Shown here: piece by piece, positions 45,074 to 52,889 of the stretch | Numbering within the stretch: position 1 is the first letter of the stretch | Layout: the number at the start of each line of letters is the position of its first letter | Assembly (NCBI RefSeq): GCF_000507145.1 | Contig: NZ_AYTO01000041.1 | Location: forward strand, 496,001-560,000 | DNA: 64,000 nt | Origin: Bacillus tequilensis KCTC 13622 | GTDB lineage: Bacteria; Bacillota; Bacilli; Bacillales; Bacillaceae | Reading direction: 5' to 3' | The notes under the pieces: generated by a model | What the model was told of the DNA's origin: nothing | Seen by the model: the letters and a program-made list of their open reading frames with translations, nothing else | Databases searched by the model: none | Made by a program: the position numbers and the translations under genes

Positions 45074-45100
45074 TTCACTTATAGGTGGCAAACGTATGAC
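45074..45100 (-). promoter_or_regulatory. Candidate Xpf-dependent late promoter element (xtmA copy)
   Basis: 27 bp that match the segment upstream of xlyB (52390-52416) at 21 of 27 positions, including an unbroken 10-base block (minus strand TGCCACCTAT) and flanking TACG and TGAA. It starts 85 bp upstream of xtmA, between xpf and the late operon, where the Xpf-activated late promoter is expected. Confidence 0.6.
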
Positions 45101-45106
45101 AAGCTT

Positions 45107-45616
45107 TCAGGCAAGCGATCGATTCATTTCCTCCTGCTGTCTTTGCATCTTTATGATCGCCCGTTTGATGGTTGTTTGCACAGTGGATTTTTTTACGCCG
45201 AGAAGATCAGCGATCCGCTCATAGGAAAAGCATTCTACCTTGTGCAGCAAAAACATTTCTTTTTCCCTGTCCGTCAACAGGGATAATGCTTCTTGGATTC
45301 TCTCTCTGTCTTCTTCTGATACCTGGCCGTCCGGCTCAAACATCATAGCGCTGGAAAATGATTCGATGATTCTCGGGTCTTTGATCATCAGCCGCTGGTA
45401 GGCGTCACGCCGGTCAATCGCCCGTCTGATGCCGGGCTGTCTTCCTTTTTCAAGCCATTCTGTTACATATTCAAGATCAGTAATCATATTTCTGATGATT
45501 TTTTTATCCTTCAGCTCTTCAGCTGAGAGCACGGATTCATCCGCCTCAGCGAACGTTTTATATTGTGTTCTTGTTTGTTTGAGCGTGCGTTTATATTCAA
45601 ATAATAAGTCTTGCAT
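45107..45616 (-). CDS. xpf: PBSX late-gene sigma-like regulator Xpf
   Basis: 169 residues. The C-terminal sigma-70 region 4-type HTH (LSLLTDREKEMFLLHKVECFSYERIADLLGVKKSTVQTTIKRA, residues about 120-165) is clear. It is known as the positive control factor needed for PBSX late genes. The frame is open to 45670, but ATG 45616 follows AAGGAGGATTATAG. A strong terminator hairpin lies 26 bp before this start. Confidence 0.93.
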   Translation of the reverse strand: MQDLLFEYKRTLKQTRTQYKTFAEADESVLSAEELKDKKIIRNMITDLEYVTEWLEKGRQPGIRRAIDRRDAYQRLMIKDPRIIESFSSAMMFEPDGQVSEEDRERIQEALSLLTDREKEMFLLHKVECFSYERIADLLGVKKSTVQTTIKRAIIKMQRQQEEMNRSLA

Positions 45617-45641
45617 TCTATAATCCTCCTTATTTTTGGCA

Positions 45642-45694
45642 ATAAAAAACGGACACCAATCAACGCACAAATGCTGTGCAGTTGATCAGTGTCC
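45642..45694 (-). terminator. Strong intrinsic terminator in the xpf leader
   Basis: On the minus strand the stem begins GGACAC and ends GTGTCC, with about 19 base pairs (a G-T/T-G pair and one bulged T), loop GCATT, followed by GTTTTTTATT. It lies between xtrA and xpf. Only 26 bases, including the ribosome site, separate it from the xpf ATG, so transcripts for xpf must read through it. Confidence 0.88.
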
Positions 45695-45730
45695 GCAGGC
45701 TTTCCGTCTTGGACGTATTCTGTTTTCGCT

Positions 45731-45937
45731 TTAATTTAATTTGTAGCCGATTTCAAATTCCACACGGGCAAGGTCACCCTTTCTCGTTTCGACGAGCGTT
45801 TTTCCATGCTCCGGCGCTTCTGTGATCCATGCTTCTTGCTTGATGCCATCCACTATAATGACGCGGATTTTGCCTTCCTCCAGCTGGCTCTCCAGCGTGA
45901 TGGAATCGATTTGCAGCAGTTTTTTAGGATTCATCAT
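45731..45937 (-). CDS. xtrA: PBSX protein XtrA
   Basis: 68 residues, XtrA/YqaO family, found in the early region of PBSX-like elements just before the late regulator. Small beta-rich sequence (ITLESQLEEGKIRVIIVDGIKQEAWI). Function unknown. Confidence 0.88.
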   Translation of the reverse strand: MMNPKKLLQIDSITLESQLEEGKIRVIIVDGIKQEAWITEAPEHGKTLVETRKGDLARVEFEIGYKLN

Positions 45938-46283
45938 ATATCTTTTCCTCTCTTTCTGATTCAGCGCTTTTTTTGGCCTTTTCTAATAGCTGAATAATAT
46001 GCTCCATTGAATGAACAGAATTCCCTCTCAGAAATTCAAGAGCTGCTTGAGACGCTTCCAGCAGTTCGGGCGCAGCCGCCATCAACGCGGCATTGCTTTT
46101 TTGCGAATACGAGCTGAGGTCAAATACAGCGGCGATCAGCCGCCCGTTTGAATATGGGAATCTTTCTTTTTCTTCTTCGCTGTAAGCTGAATAAATATAG
46201 ATCGGTTTTGTATCCCCGCACGGGACAGCACGCCACGGCGCAGGGCTTTTCTCTGCTTGTTTTGTTTTTGCCAACACTTTCAC
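45924..46283 (-). CDS. xkdD: PBSX early protein, probable XkdD
   Basis: 119 residues from a GTG start that overlaps the stop of the preceding small frame (GTGA). Sequence (PAPWRAVPCGDTKPIYIYSAYSE..., then AELLEASQAALEFLRGN) resembles small phage proteins of unknown role found near replication genes. The name is assigned from gene order and is moderately certain. Confidence 0.7.
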   Translation of the reverse strand: MKVLAKTKQAEKSPAPWRAVPCGDTKPIYIYSAYSEEEKERFPYSNGRLIAAVFDLSSYSQKSNAALMAAAPELLEASQAALEFLRGNSVHSMEHIIQLLEKAKKSAESEREEKIYDES

Positions 46284-46381
46284 TTCCCGTCGTCCTTATA
46301 CCATTGTTCAATGTTTTTTTCTGTTTGCTTTGCCCGAAACAGCAAAGCGATTAGAGCAGTCAGCTGTTTAATCACGGACAT
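46280..46381 (-). CDS. Small early ORF, 33 aa
   Basis: MSVIKQLTALIALLFRAKQTEKN... The ATG overlaps the stop region of the zinc-ribbon gene (46368-46535) and its stop overlaps the next GTG, so it fits the tight early gene string. One short hydrophobic segment. Function unknown. Confidence 0.5.
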   Translation of the reverse strand: MSVIKQLTALIALLFRAKQTEKNIEQWYKDDGK

Positions 46382-46535
46382 TCAGCCTCGCTTTTCCCGC
46401 TGTCAGCATTTGCTCCAGCTTTCGAATAACAGGCGTTAAATCAGTGCCGGACCGGCAGTTCGGGCATGGATGAAAAACGGCACCAATCTCGGTATGCTCC
46501 ACAATCACTTTTTTTGTCTGACAAAGCTCGCACAT
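46368..46535 (-). CDS. Small zinc-ribbon protein, 55 aa
   Basis: Four cysteines in two CxxC knuckles (CELCQ near the start, CPNC at residues 24-27) predict a zinc ribbon. The ATG overlaps the xkdC stop (TAATG). It is probably a DNA- or protein-binding accessory of the early region; no named family recognised. Confidence 0.7.
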   Translation of the reverse strand: MCELCQTKKVIVEHTEIGAVFHPCPNCRSGTDLTPVIRKLEQMLTAGKARLNVRD

Positions 46536-47335
46536 TATCTGACGCCCTCCAATCTATGGTTCAGCTCGTATGCTGCTCCTTTGATAATCACTAAATAGTC
46601 GCTGCACATTTCGTAGATTCTCGTGCCGAGCGCTTCATCGACCCGGACAAGTGTTTCAATCGTCAGCTCGCTCGAAAGCAAAATCGGTTTATGATTTAAA
46701 TAGCGGTAGTTAAGTACCGAATACATTTGCTCTAATTGCCAATCTGTAGCGCGCGGTTTGCCGTTAACCGGTTTAAATAGGTCATCTATAAACAGCACAT
46801 CTGCCTGCTTCATTCGGCTCAGCTTCTGTTCCAAAAGGTCAAAGTCATTTTTCAGATCGGTGAAGCCTTCCACGAATGGAAAATAGATGACCGGCACATG
46901 GCGTGTTTTCATCAATTCATTGGCTGCAGCGGTCAAAAGATGCGTTTTCCCTGATCCGGGCTGTCCTAAAAGGGCGATGCTGTTTTTCCGGCTGCCCTTG
47001 ATTTGTTCATAATCCGCCACATACTCTTTTGCGCATTCAAACGCGTCTTTTATGGCCTGCGGCTTTCCCTCCGTGCGGAATTCTTTGAAGCCCAGCTGTC
47101 TGAAGGCGTGAGTAATCTCACTGGCACTAAGCATCCGCTTCACTTTCCGTTCTGCCATGCAGCTGCACATCGTCCAAACCTCCAGGCCGTTCTGCCGGAT
47201 GAGATAGCCTCCTTGATCCTTGCATCGCGGGCAATCATAGCGGCTTGCGTCTGATTCGGCCGGTTTGTCCGCCAGTAATGGACGTCTCCCTCTTCTCAGC
47301 TCGTCCAAAATGTGTTCGATTGTTCGTTTTGTCAT
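46535..47335 (-). CDS. xkdC: PBSX DnaC-like helicase loader XkdC
   Basis: 266 residues. The N-terminal zinc-type Cys residues (YDCPRCKDQGG, MCSCMAERK) are followed by an AAA+ domain with Walker A LLGQPGSGKTHLL, Walker B VLFIDDLFKP and a sensor-1 ILLSSELT. It resembles DnaC/DnaI helicase loaders although PBSX does not replicate as a phage. The frame is open to 47488, but ATG 47335 follows AGAGGATGG and gives the usual length. Confidence 0.9.
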   Translation of the reverse strand: MTKRTIEHILDELRRGRRPLLADKPAESDASRYDCPRCKDQGGYLIRQNGLEVWTMCSCMAERKVKRMLSASEITHAFRQLGFKEFRTEGKPQAIKDAFECAKEYVADYEQIKGSRKNSIALLGQPGSGKTHLLTAAANELMKTRHVPVIYFPFVEGFTDLKNDFDLLEQKLSRMKQADVLFIDDLFKPVNGKPRATDWQLEQMYSVLNYRYLNHKPILLSSELTIETLVRVDEALGTRIYEMCSDYLVIIKGAAYELNHRLEGVR

Positions 47336-48071
47336 CACTTTCCATCCTCTCTTGTTGAATTGCTGTATTCTTTTTGGCCTGTTCCGCGAAAAAACGGTCT
47401 TCAATGAATTTTGAGCAGTAACGAAAGGCCTTGATTGTTTCTGAAGCGGCGGTACGCCGGTTTTCAAAGGCTTGAAAGCATTCCTCAAGCCATTTGATTG
47501 TTTGCGTCACAGGAACGCCGATGGCAACAATACGGGCGATGGCTTGATAATCTCTTGAGGAAGGATACACGGTGCGTCCTTCTTGAGCCGACCGTAATTG
47601 TGTAAACCGCTTCGCAATGTAATCCACTGCATCATCAGCAGCAGTATATGTTTTTGTTTTATCTTTATCTGAGCGGACATCTGTGTCCGGTGCCTGCGGC
47701 AAAAATGACCGTTCCTTTATGCTCCGTTGTGCGATTTTGTCCGATCTGAAGCTGAATTTTTTGGAATGCTTTACCGAAATCATCAGTCCATATGGCGCAC
47801 GGACAGCCTTAATGTACTCATGGATTTCGAGAAGCTCCAGCCATCTTCTGACGGTTTTCTCGCTTACGCCGAAGACAGCCGCCATTTCTCTCGCTTTTAA
47901 CGGCTTATGGCCAAGCACGATTCCCCAGCTTACACCGTCTTTTTCAATTTCTTTTGTTGTTGAGCTGATGAACCAGAGAAACAGCCATAGCGCAGGACCT
48001 ATTTTGTCATAATGTTCTGAATTCAATAGCCCTGAATATATAGGAAAAGGATAGCTTTTATCGGTTTTCAT
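47235..48071 (-). CDS. xkdB: PBSX replication initiation-like protein XkdB
   Basis: 278 residues. Winged-helix N-terminal domain (KPLKAREMAAVFGVSEKTVRRWLELLEIHEYI, about 50-90) and a DnaD-like C-terminal region (YQAIARIVAIGVPVTQTIKWLEECFQ). It precedes and overlaps xkdC by about 100 bp, as initiator-loader pairs do. The ATG follows AAAAGGGGAATC. Confidence 0.87.
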   Translation of the reverse strand: MKTDKSYPFPIYSGLLNSEHYDKIGPALWLFLWFISSTTKEIEKDGVSWGIVLGHKPLKAREMAAVFGVSEKTVRRWLELLEIHEYIKAVRAPYGLMISVKHSKKFSFRSDKIAQRSIKERSFLPQAPDTDVRSDKDKTKTYTAADDAVDYIAKRFTQLRSAQEGRTVYPSSRDYQAIARIVAIGVPVTQTIKWLEECFQAFENRRTAASETIKAFRYCSKFIEDRFFAEQAKKNTAIQQERMESDDKTNNRTHFGRAEKRETSITGGQTGRIRRKPL

Positions 48072-48237
48072 ATGCTGCCGATTCCCCTTTTAACATCATG
48101 TAGGTTTGAAGCTGTTCTTGCGTTTCAAAGCGAAACACCGGAAGGCCGCAAGCCGTAAACGAAATGGTGCCGCCGGATTGTCCGAGATGGCGCTGATCTA
48201 TGGGATTGTCACTAAAAACAATGTGAATCGGATACAT
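48058..48237 (-). CDS. First early gene, small protein of 59 aa
   Basis: MYPIHIVFSDNPIDQRHLG..., 59 residues, following CAGGAGAGTGATTCC. It is the first gene right of the Xre operators and overlaps xkdB by 14 bp. The frame continues to 48303 inside the operators, so I use the inner ATG. No motif is recognised. Confidence 0.8.
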   Translation of the reverse strand: MYPIHIVFSDNPIDQRHLGQSGGTISFTACGLPVFRFETQEQLQTYMMLKGESAAYENR

Positions 48238-48261
48238 GGAATCACTCTCCTGATCTTTTTC

Positions 48262-48368
48262 GATACATTTTGTATCAACTGTTACCAAGTATAAACGATA
48301 CATTCTGTATCATCAAGTAATTTTTGATACTTTTTTTATCATTACTTTATTTTGATACGGATTGTATC
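48262..48368. promoter_or_regulatory. Four Xre-type operators between xre and the early genes
   Basis: Three 15-bp palindromes, GATACATTTTGTATC (48262-48276), GATACATTCTGTATC (48297-48311) and GATACGGATTGTATC (48354-48368), plus a degenerate fourth GATACTTTTTTTATC (48326-48340). Centres are 35, 29 and 28 bp apart. In PBSX, Xre is known to bind four such sites and keep the early genes silent. TATAAT at 48369-48374 adjoins the last one and is the likely xre -10. Confidence 0.92.
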
Positions 48369-48414
48369 TATAATCATAAGTAACTTAGGGAGTTAAAAAA
48401 AGAGAGGTCATAGT

Positions 48415-48756
48415 ATGATAGGCGGCAGATTGAAGAGTCTCAGAGGGAAAAGGACACAGGAAGAAATCGCATCTCATATCGGTGTGTCACGGGCGCGATA
48501 TTCCCACTATGAAAACGGGCGGAGCGAACCTGATTACGACACACTCCAAAAGCTGGCTGATTACTTTCAAGTAACCACTGATTACTTATTAACAGGAAAA
48601 GACAAAAAATCCGACGACGATATGTTTTCAGATCCCGACTTGCAGGTTGCATACCGTGATATGCAGGATTTTTCCCCAGAAAGCAAACAGCAGGCCATCG
48701 AATTTATCAACTATTTAAAAGAAAAAGAGAAAAACCGCAAACCGAAAAATAAATAA
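48415..48756 (+). CDS. xre: PBSX repressor Xre
   Basis: 113 residues. N-terminal HTH_3 domain ([32 protein letters not shown], about 12-45) and an acidic C-terminal tail. Keeps PBSX silent by binding the upstream GATAC operators; removed on SOS induction, probably with the help of the adjacent ImmA-type protease XkdA. The ATG follows AGAGAGGTCATAGT. Confidence 0.95.
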   Translation: MIGGRLKSLRGKRTQEEIASHIGVSRARYSHYENGRSEPDYDTLQKLADYFQVTTDYLLTGKDKKSDDDMFSDPDLQVAYRDMQDFSPESKQQAIEFINYLKEKEKNRKPKNK

Positions 48757-48916
48757 TCTGTCTCTGTTCTCTAAAACATATAAAAAATAGACCGATATAA
48801 AGAAAAAAGTGTTTATTTTTTAAAGAAAAGGGAAAGATTTCAACATACTTTCTAGTCCTTTATGGGCTTTTCTTTCTCGCCAAAAACAGAACAAACGTTC
48901 GAAAGGGAGTATTCAA

Positions 48917-49513
48917 TTGGGCGATTACTTATCACATCTGGAGGAATACGTAAAAAATTTATACAGCCGGCTGGGCATCACCTCCCCCCATCACATTGAC
49001 ATGCTGAAAATCGCAAAGGACCTGGATATTTGGGTTCATTTCGAGGATACGGGGAGCATGATGGTCAAACACGACGGCATGTACAGTATCGTATTGAACC
49101 AAAGAAAATCACGTGAAGAGCAATGGGAGGATTTTGGCCATGAACTGTGCCATGTGTTAAAGCATGCGGGCAATCATTTTCAGATGAACAAGCTCTTTCG
49201 GGAACTGCAGGAATTTCAGGCGAATCAATTTATGTACCACTTCTGTGTGCCAACCTTTATGCTGTTGCAGATTGAATTGCCGCAATGGAGAAGCCAGGCG
49301 CTCGCGACAATTGCAGCGGTTTTCCGAGTAACAAAGGAATTTGCGGAAAAAAGACTTGACATGTTTGAACGGCGTAAAGCAGGTATTCAATTTCAGAAGC
49401 GGCTTGCTTACTTATTATCACACAAGCGGCCAAATGCGTACGAGGAAAGCGATCAGCAGCACTTGCAGGTTGCCGAAGAAAAAGCGTTATATCATATCGG
49501 CAAAAACAGCTGA
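48917..49513 (+). CDS. xkdA: PBSX ImmA/IrrE-type metallopeptidase XkdA
   Basis: 198 residues from TTG, preceded by GAAAGGGAG. The zinc-peptidase motif HELCH is in EDFGHELCHVLKHAGNHF (about residue 77), with downstream ELQEFQANQF providing the third ligand Glu, as in ImmA, which cleaves the ICEBs1 repressor. It lies behind xre on the same strand, so it is the likely anti-repressor protease; this role is inferred. Confidence 0.9.
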   Translation: MGDYLSHLEEYVKNLYSRLGITSPHHIDMLKIAKDLDIWVHFEDTGSMMVKHDGMYSIVLNQRKSREEQWEDFGHELCHVLKHAGNHFQMNKLFRELQEFQANQFMYHFCVPTFMLLQIELPQWRSQALATIAAVFRVTKEFAEKRLDMFERRKAGIQFQKRLAYLLSHKRPNAYEESDQQHLQVAEEKALYHIGKNS

Positions 49514-49546
49514 TAAAAAAAGGGCTGGGAACACTGCCCCCAGCCC
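49514..49546 (-). terminator. Terminator for the decayed yjqC
   Basis: On the minus strand, GGGCTGGG pairs with CCCAGCCC around GGCAGTGTT and is followed by TTTTTTTATC. On the plus strand there is no T-run, so it mainly serves the minus strand. Confidence 0.8.
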
Positions 49547-49597
49547 GGCATAGGCATTCATATTTTGACATCGGAGGAATGCCGCATTAGCGGCGAT

Positions 49598-50231
49598 TTA
49601 AGATGAACGCAATGCGAACCGCAATCGGAGCAGCTGTATATAACTGAACTCGCCCCGGCCGTCACAGGCTTCGCCATGAGCCCATCTGCCTTGTGAGCTC
49701 ACACAGGAATGCCTTTCTTCCAGCTCTTTAAAGACTTCATACCACATATTTGATGATAAGTATCCCGCGCAATCAAAAATGACAGCATATCTCTCACCTT
49801 AGGATCATCAGTCATGGCATAAAGCCGTGTCACCTGAAGGCGTCCATGTGCTTCCACATTTAAGTTGGCGCGAATACCTGAGGTTCAAATTTCCGCTTGA
49901 GATAATGTATTTTGCATTCCCCGGATAGCCATCGCACCCAAACCGAACACAATAGCATGCTGAGGATCATTCCTGACAACACTTCTGCCACAGCAGGTTC
50001 ACTTTTATAAGCATTTCCACATGCCCGATCTCTTCTGTCCCGACATCATAAAGAAATTTTTCTATTCGCATCTGCACGGCAGGAAAAACCCTGAAACAAA
50101 TACCGCATTATAAAGCTGATCTCACCGGATCGGCCGCCCGGCACTTCTTGGCGCTTTTTCGTATAAACCGGATCGGGATGAGCTGGCTTAGCTTGATATT
50201 GAAGTTCTTTCATGTGGTATAACATCTTCAT
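49598..50231 (-). pseudogene. yjqC: Decayed manganese-catalase-like gene yjqC
   Basis: The start is intact (MLYHMKELQYQAKPAHPDPV, ribosome site GGGGGAGGA) but the first frame stops after about 60 codons. Later pieces in shifting frames still match Mn-catalase: GTEEIGHVEML, QHAIVFGLGAM, then VEAHGRLQVTRLYAMTDDPK...MLSFLIARDTYHQ, and RWAHGEACDGRGEFSYI. The total is shorter than the ~275 codons expected, so several frameshifts and deletions occurred. The metal site is destroyed. Confidence 0.85.
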
Positions 50232-50297
50232 TCCTCCCCCACACGATCGCACAACATTTCCTATGAAGGAATGAGCACATCGTGCAGGTCCGTTCAT

Positions 50298-50900
50298 TCA
50301 ACCATAAAAACCACGCTTAACAGCTTCCACATATCGACAAAACAAATCGTTTTGTGTGTAGCTTTCATTACGGCAGGTAAAATTGCGGAACAACGCCTTT
50401 CGCTGGGCCGTGCTTACCTCCAGCTGCAGTCCCATTTCCCTTTTTGTCCGATTGACAATATTTTTCGGATGCACACCAGCCAGTCGGTCTTTCTCACTCG
50501 TGAGCTCGGCGCTGAAACCCGCTTCATTCAGCCGATCACAAATAAGCTTGGCCTTTTTTCGATCCGCGCCCCCGACCAATGTATGCGGTGTTTTTGGATC
50601 GTGATACCCATGAATGGCTAATGCGTAATGGTGGGCGTTCACTTTTTCTAAAGCGATCGGCTCGTCAAAACGAGTGCTTGTCAGATGCAAAGAACGGTTG
50701 TTTCGCTGCTTTACACCTTCAAATAAATAAATCGAGCATTGATCGGAAAATGCTCGCACAAGCTCGCTGACGCCAGGCTCAATTCTTCCGCCGTGGGGAC
50801 TGAGGACGATGTGCTCACTTCCGGTTTTCTCCTCATAAATAATCCGGTACTCCGATTCAGAAGCAGAAAGGGCTGCAAAGCCGTCATACATATCTTTCAT
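50298..50900 (-). CDS. yjqB: Poly-gamma-glutamate hydrolase-like protein YjqB
   Basis: 200 residues, DUF867/phage PGA-hydrolase family of zinc peptidases. Ligand candidates: His and Glu in [15 protein letters not shown] (about residue 36) and His in ALAIHGYHD (about 97). Such enzymes help phages cross the poly-gamma-glutamate capsule. It sits in the PBSX right flank beside xlyB. No signal peptide is seen. Confidence 0.87.
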   Translation of the reverse strand: MKDMYDGFAALSASESEYRIIYEEKTGSEHIVLSPHGGRIEPGVSELVRAFSDQCSIYLFEGVKQRNNRSLHLTSTRFDEPIALEKVNAHHYALAIHGYHDPKTPHTLVGGADRKKAKLICDRLNEAGFSAELTSEKDRLAGVHPKNIVNRTKREMGLQLEVSTAQRKALFRNFTCRNESYTQNDLFCRYVEAVKRGFYG

Positions 50901-51006
50901 GTTAGATGCTCTCCTTTACCAATCAGCACCAGTTTACTCTACTCATCTATGAATGAAAACCTTTTTATCGTATGATTTAATAGATTACAGATTAGGAGGT
51001 TTAAAC

Positions 51007-51384
51007 ATGGGATTTTTTGATGGATTACTCGGCAATGCGTCAACACTGTCAACGGCTGCGGCGAAAGAAGAGCTGGCCCATATTTTACTGGAGGGTGAGG
51101 AGATCGATGCGGCGTTTAAGCTGGTTCGCGATTTAATTGTCTTTACTGACAAACGGCTTATTCTTGTCGATAAGCAGGGCATCACAGGCAAGAAAACGGA
51201 GTTTCAATCCATTCCGTACAAAAGCATTTCCAGATTCAGCGTGGAAACCGCCGGCCGCTTTGACCTTGATTCAGAGCTGAAAATTTGGATTTCCGGCGCG
51301 GAGCTTCCCGCTGTCTCCAAGCAGTTTAAAAAAGATGAAGGCATTTATGATATTCAAAAGGTGCTTGCTGCAGTTTGTATGTAA
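51007..51384 (+). CDS. yjqA: Pleckstrin-homology domain protein YjqA
   Basis: 125 residues, bacterial PH domain family (MGFFDGLLGNAS..., LIVFTDKRLILVDKQG, SIPYKSISRFSVETAG). ATG 51007 follows TTAGGAGGTTTAAAC; the frame is open further upstream without a ribosome site. Bacterial PH proteins form rings near the membrane; its role here is unknown. Confidence 0.88.
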   Translation: MGFFDGLLGNASTLSTAAAKEELAHILLEGEEIDAAFKLVRDLIVFTDKRLILVDKQGITGKKTEFQSIPYKSISRFSVETAGRFDLDSELKIWISGAELPAVSKQFKKDEGIYDIQKVLAAVCM

Positions 51385-51390
51385 GAAGAA

Positions 51391-51418
51391 AACGGAAGCT
51401 GTCAGGCTTCCGTTTATT
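51391..51418. terminator. Bidirectional terminator between yjqA and xlyB
   Basis: AACGGAAGC pairs with GCTTCCGTT around TGTCAG; TTATT follows on the plus strand and TTTTCTTC on the minus strand. Confidence 0.8.
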
Positions 51419-51425
51419 AAATTCA

Positions 51426-52367
51426 TTACAGTTTTTTCTCAATTTCAGCTTTCGTTTTCGGACCGTAAATCCCATCTGCCGTCAATCCGCTGACAGATTG
51501 AAAACGTTTTACCGCATTTGCTGTTTTCGGACCATAGACGCCGTCAATGCCGTGATTTTTCGCACCTTTATCAGGATAAAAATAAAGGGCAGCTAAAGCG
51601 GTCTGCACTTGCTTTACGTTTGTCCCTTTCGTAAGCGGCCTTGTCACTTTGATCACTCCGGATGGAAGCGGATAGGAAGACGCGGCATGGCTTTTAGAAG
51701 AAGATGCCGCCTGCGGCAGTTTAATCACCTGTCCGACTGTAATATGATTCGGGTCGGTGATATGATTTATGCTTTGCAGCGTTTTCACACTGACACCATG
51801 CGCTGCGGCAATACCTGACAGCGTGTCCCCTTTTTTCACATGATATTCAGAGGCTGGAGCCTTTTTCGCTGATACTGCACCTGTTAATTCCTTCTCAATT
51901 GCCGCCTTCACTTGATCCCAGCGCCCTTCTGATAAAATGCGGTGAGGACAGTACTTCCCATTCCAGTCCTGATGCTTTCTGACTCGATCGATTCCCCAGC
52001 CGCGCTCCTTCAAAAGCTGCGCAACAAATGAAATCGCCAAGGCTTCGGCAGCTTCATATTTTGGACCTCCCGATTTGCTGTAGCAAATCTCAACGCCGAT
52101 TGATTTTCGGTTTCCTGGGCCGTTTGTGCCGTCACCCGTGTGCCAGGCGTTTCGGTTAAGCGGCAGGCCTTGAATCACCTCTTTATCATCGACTGCAAAA
52201 TGAAAGCTTGTCGAGCTGGTGTTCCCAATCATATAGCTGATTTCATTAGCAGCTGACGCATCGTTTGCCGTGTTGTGAATGGTAATGTATTCAGCGGACA
52301 TTGCATTGGGGCACTTCAGCGCGTATTTCGCCTCAGAAACCAAATTTTTCTTCACTTGAATGCTCAC
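51426..52367 (-). CDS. xlyB: PBSX second lysin, N-acetylmuramoyl-L-alanine amidase XlyB
   Basis: 313 residues from GTG (52365-52367), preceded by AGGAGAGATGATAG. Same architecture as XlyA: Amidase_2 ([21 protein letters not shown]), LysM ([18 protein letters not shown], near residue 180) and PG_binding_1 ([15 protein letters not shown]). It lies outside the late operon but carries a copy of the late promoter-like element 23 bp upstream, so it is probably expressed with the late genes. Confidence 0.93.
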   Translation of the reverse strand: MSIQVKKNLVSEAKYALKCPNAMSAEYITIHNTANDASAANEISYMIGNTSSTSFHFAVDDKEVIQGLPLNRNAWHTGDGTNGPGNRKSIGVEICYSKSGGPKYEAAEALAISFVAQLLKERGWGIDRVRKHQDWNGKYCPHRILSEGRWDQVKAAIEKELTGAVSAKKAPASEYHVKKGDTLSGIAAAHGVSVKTLQSINHITDPNHITVGQVIKLPQAASSSKSHAASSYPLPSGVIKVTRPLTKGTNVKQVQTALAALYFYPDKGAKNHGIDGVYGPKTANAVKRFQSVSGLTADGIYGPKTKAEIEKKL

Positions 52368-52389
52368 CTATCATCTCTCCTTTTTCTTT

Positions 52390-52416
52390 TTCATCAATAG
52401 GTGGCATTCGTAGGAC
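52390..52416 (-). promoter_or_regulatory. Candidate Xpf-dependent late promoter element (xlyB copy)
   Basis: Matches the element upstream of xtmA (45074-45100) at 21 of 27 positions. Plus strand blocks: TTCA, ATAGGTGGCA, CGTA, GAC. The leader to the xlyB GTG would be about 20-25 nt. Confidence 0.6.
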
Positions 52417-52490
52417 GAAAAACTTGTATCATCCGTCACCGTGATATGGATAATTGTGCTAAACTGAGATTCAAAAGAAGGAAACAATCT

Positions 52491-52722
52491 TGAATACGTG
52501 CTTAATGCTGACAACCAGAACAGAACAATTCAATCAAGAGCATGTAGCCGGACACTATGGTTTTTGGACCGCCTGATGTTCGGGCCTTTCAGCGACGCCA
52601 CAGGCGGAACGTACGTCACCGAAGCAGGTTCGCAAAAAGAGGCAGCGAAATTGGGACATGCCGATCCGCTGGTGGTAAGAGGTTCTTCTGAACTGATCAT
52701 AAAGGAATGGAAGCTGAAATAA
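52491..52722 (+). pseudogene. Broken YCII-domain gene
   Basis: The first part (TTG start behind AAAGAAGGAAAC) reads MNTCLMLTTRTEQFNQEHVA...GHYGFW and stops. The next frame continues LDRLMFGPFSDATGGTYVTEAGSQ...VVRGSSELIIKEWKLK, the typical end of a YCII protein. The break is in a run of five T (a sixth would restore the frame), and the usual GKL segment before GPF is missing. Degraded in at least two ways. Confidence 0.7.
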
Positions 52723-52748
52723 AAAAGACCCCAGAGGGTCTTTTTTTG
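52721..52748. terminator. Bidirectional terminator after phrA
   Basis: AAAGACCC pairs with GGGTCTTT around CAGA, with T-runs on both strands. Confidence 0.85.
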
Positions 52749-52751
52749 TCA

Positions 52752-52889
52752 TCATCGTGTTTGATTGCGTGCCGCAATATGAAATGTGTTGCTATCTGTG
52801 CCTGCTGTTTCTCCTGTATGGACCATCCCCTGAGTAAAGCTGAACCCAACCGCAACGAGCAACAAACCTGACATCCATTTAGATTTCAT
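52752..52889 (-). CDS. phrA: PhrA signal peptide precursor, with one extra C-terminal residue
   Basis: 45 residues: signal sequence (MKSKWMSGLLLVAVGFSFTQ), cleavage region, then the ARNQT pentapeptide near the C-terminus. In strain 168 the precursor has 44 residues and ends exactly ARNQT; here a CGA codon adds Arg, giving ARNQTR. The mature peptide is imported by Opp and blocks RapA. Its start lies inside the rapA 3' end (11-bp overlap). Identification is certain; whether the extra residue is removed is unknown. Confidence 0.92.
   Translation of the reverse strand: MKSKWMSGLLLVAVGFSFTQGMVHTGETAGTDSNTFHIAARNQTR

Noticed and set aside
48262..48368. Repeated GATAC palindromes as a CRISPR array
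   Set aside because: Spacing is only 28-35 bp centre to centre with 15-bp palindromes, there are no spacers of uniform length and no cas genes; they are Xre operators.
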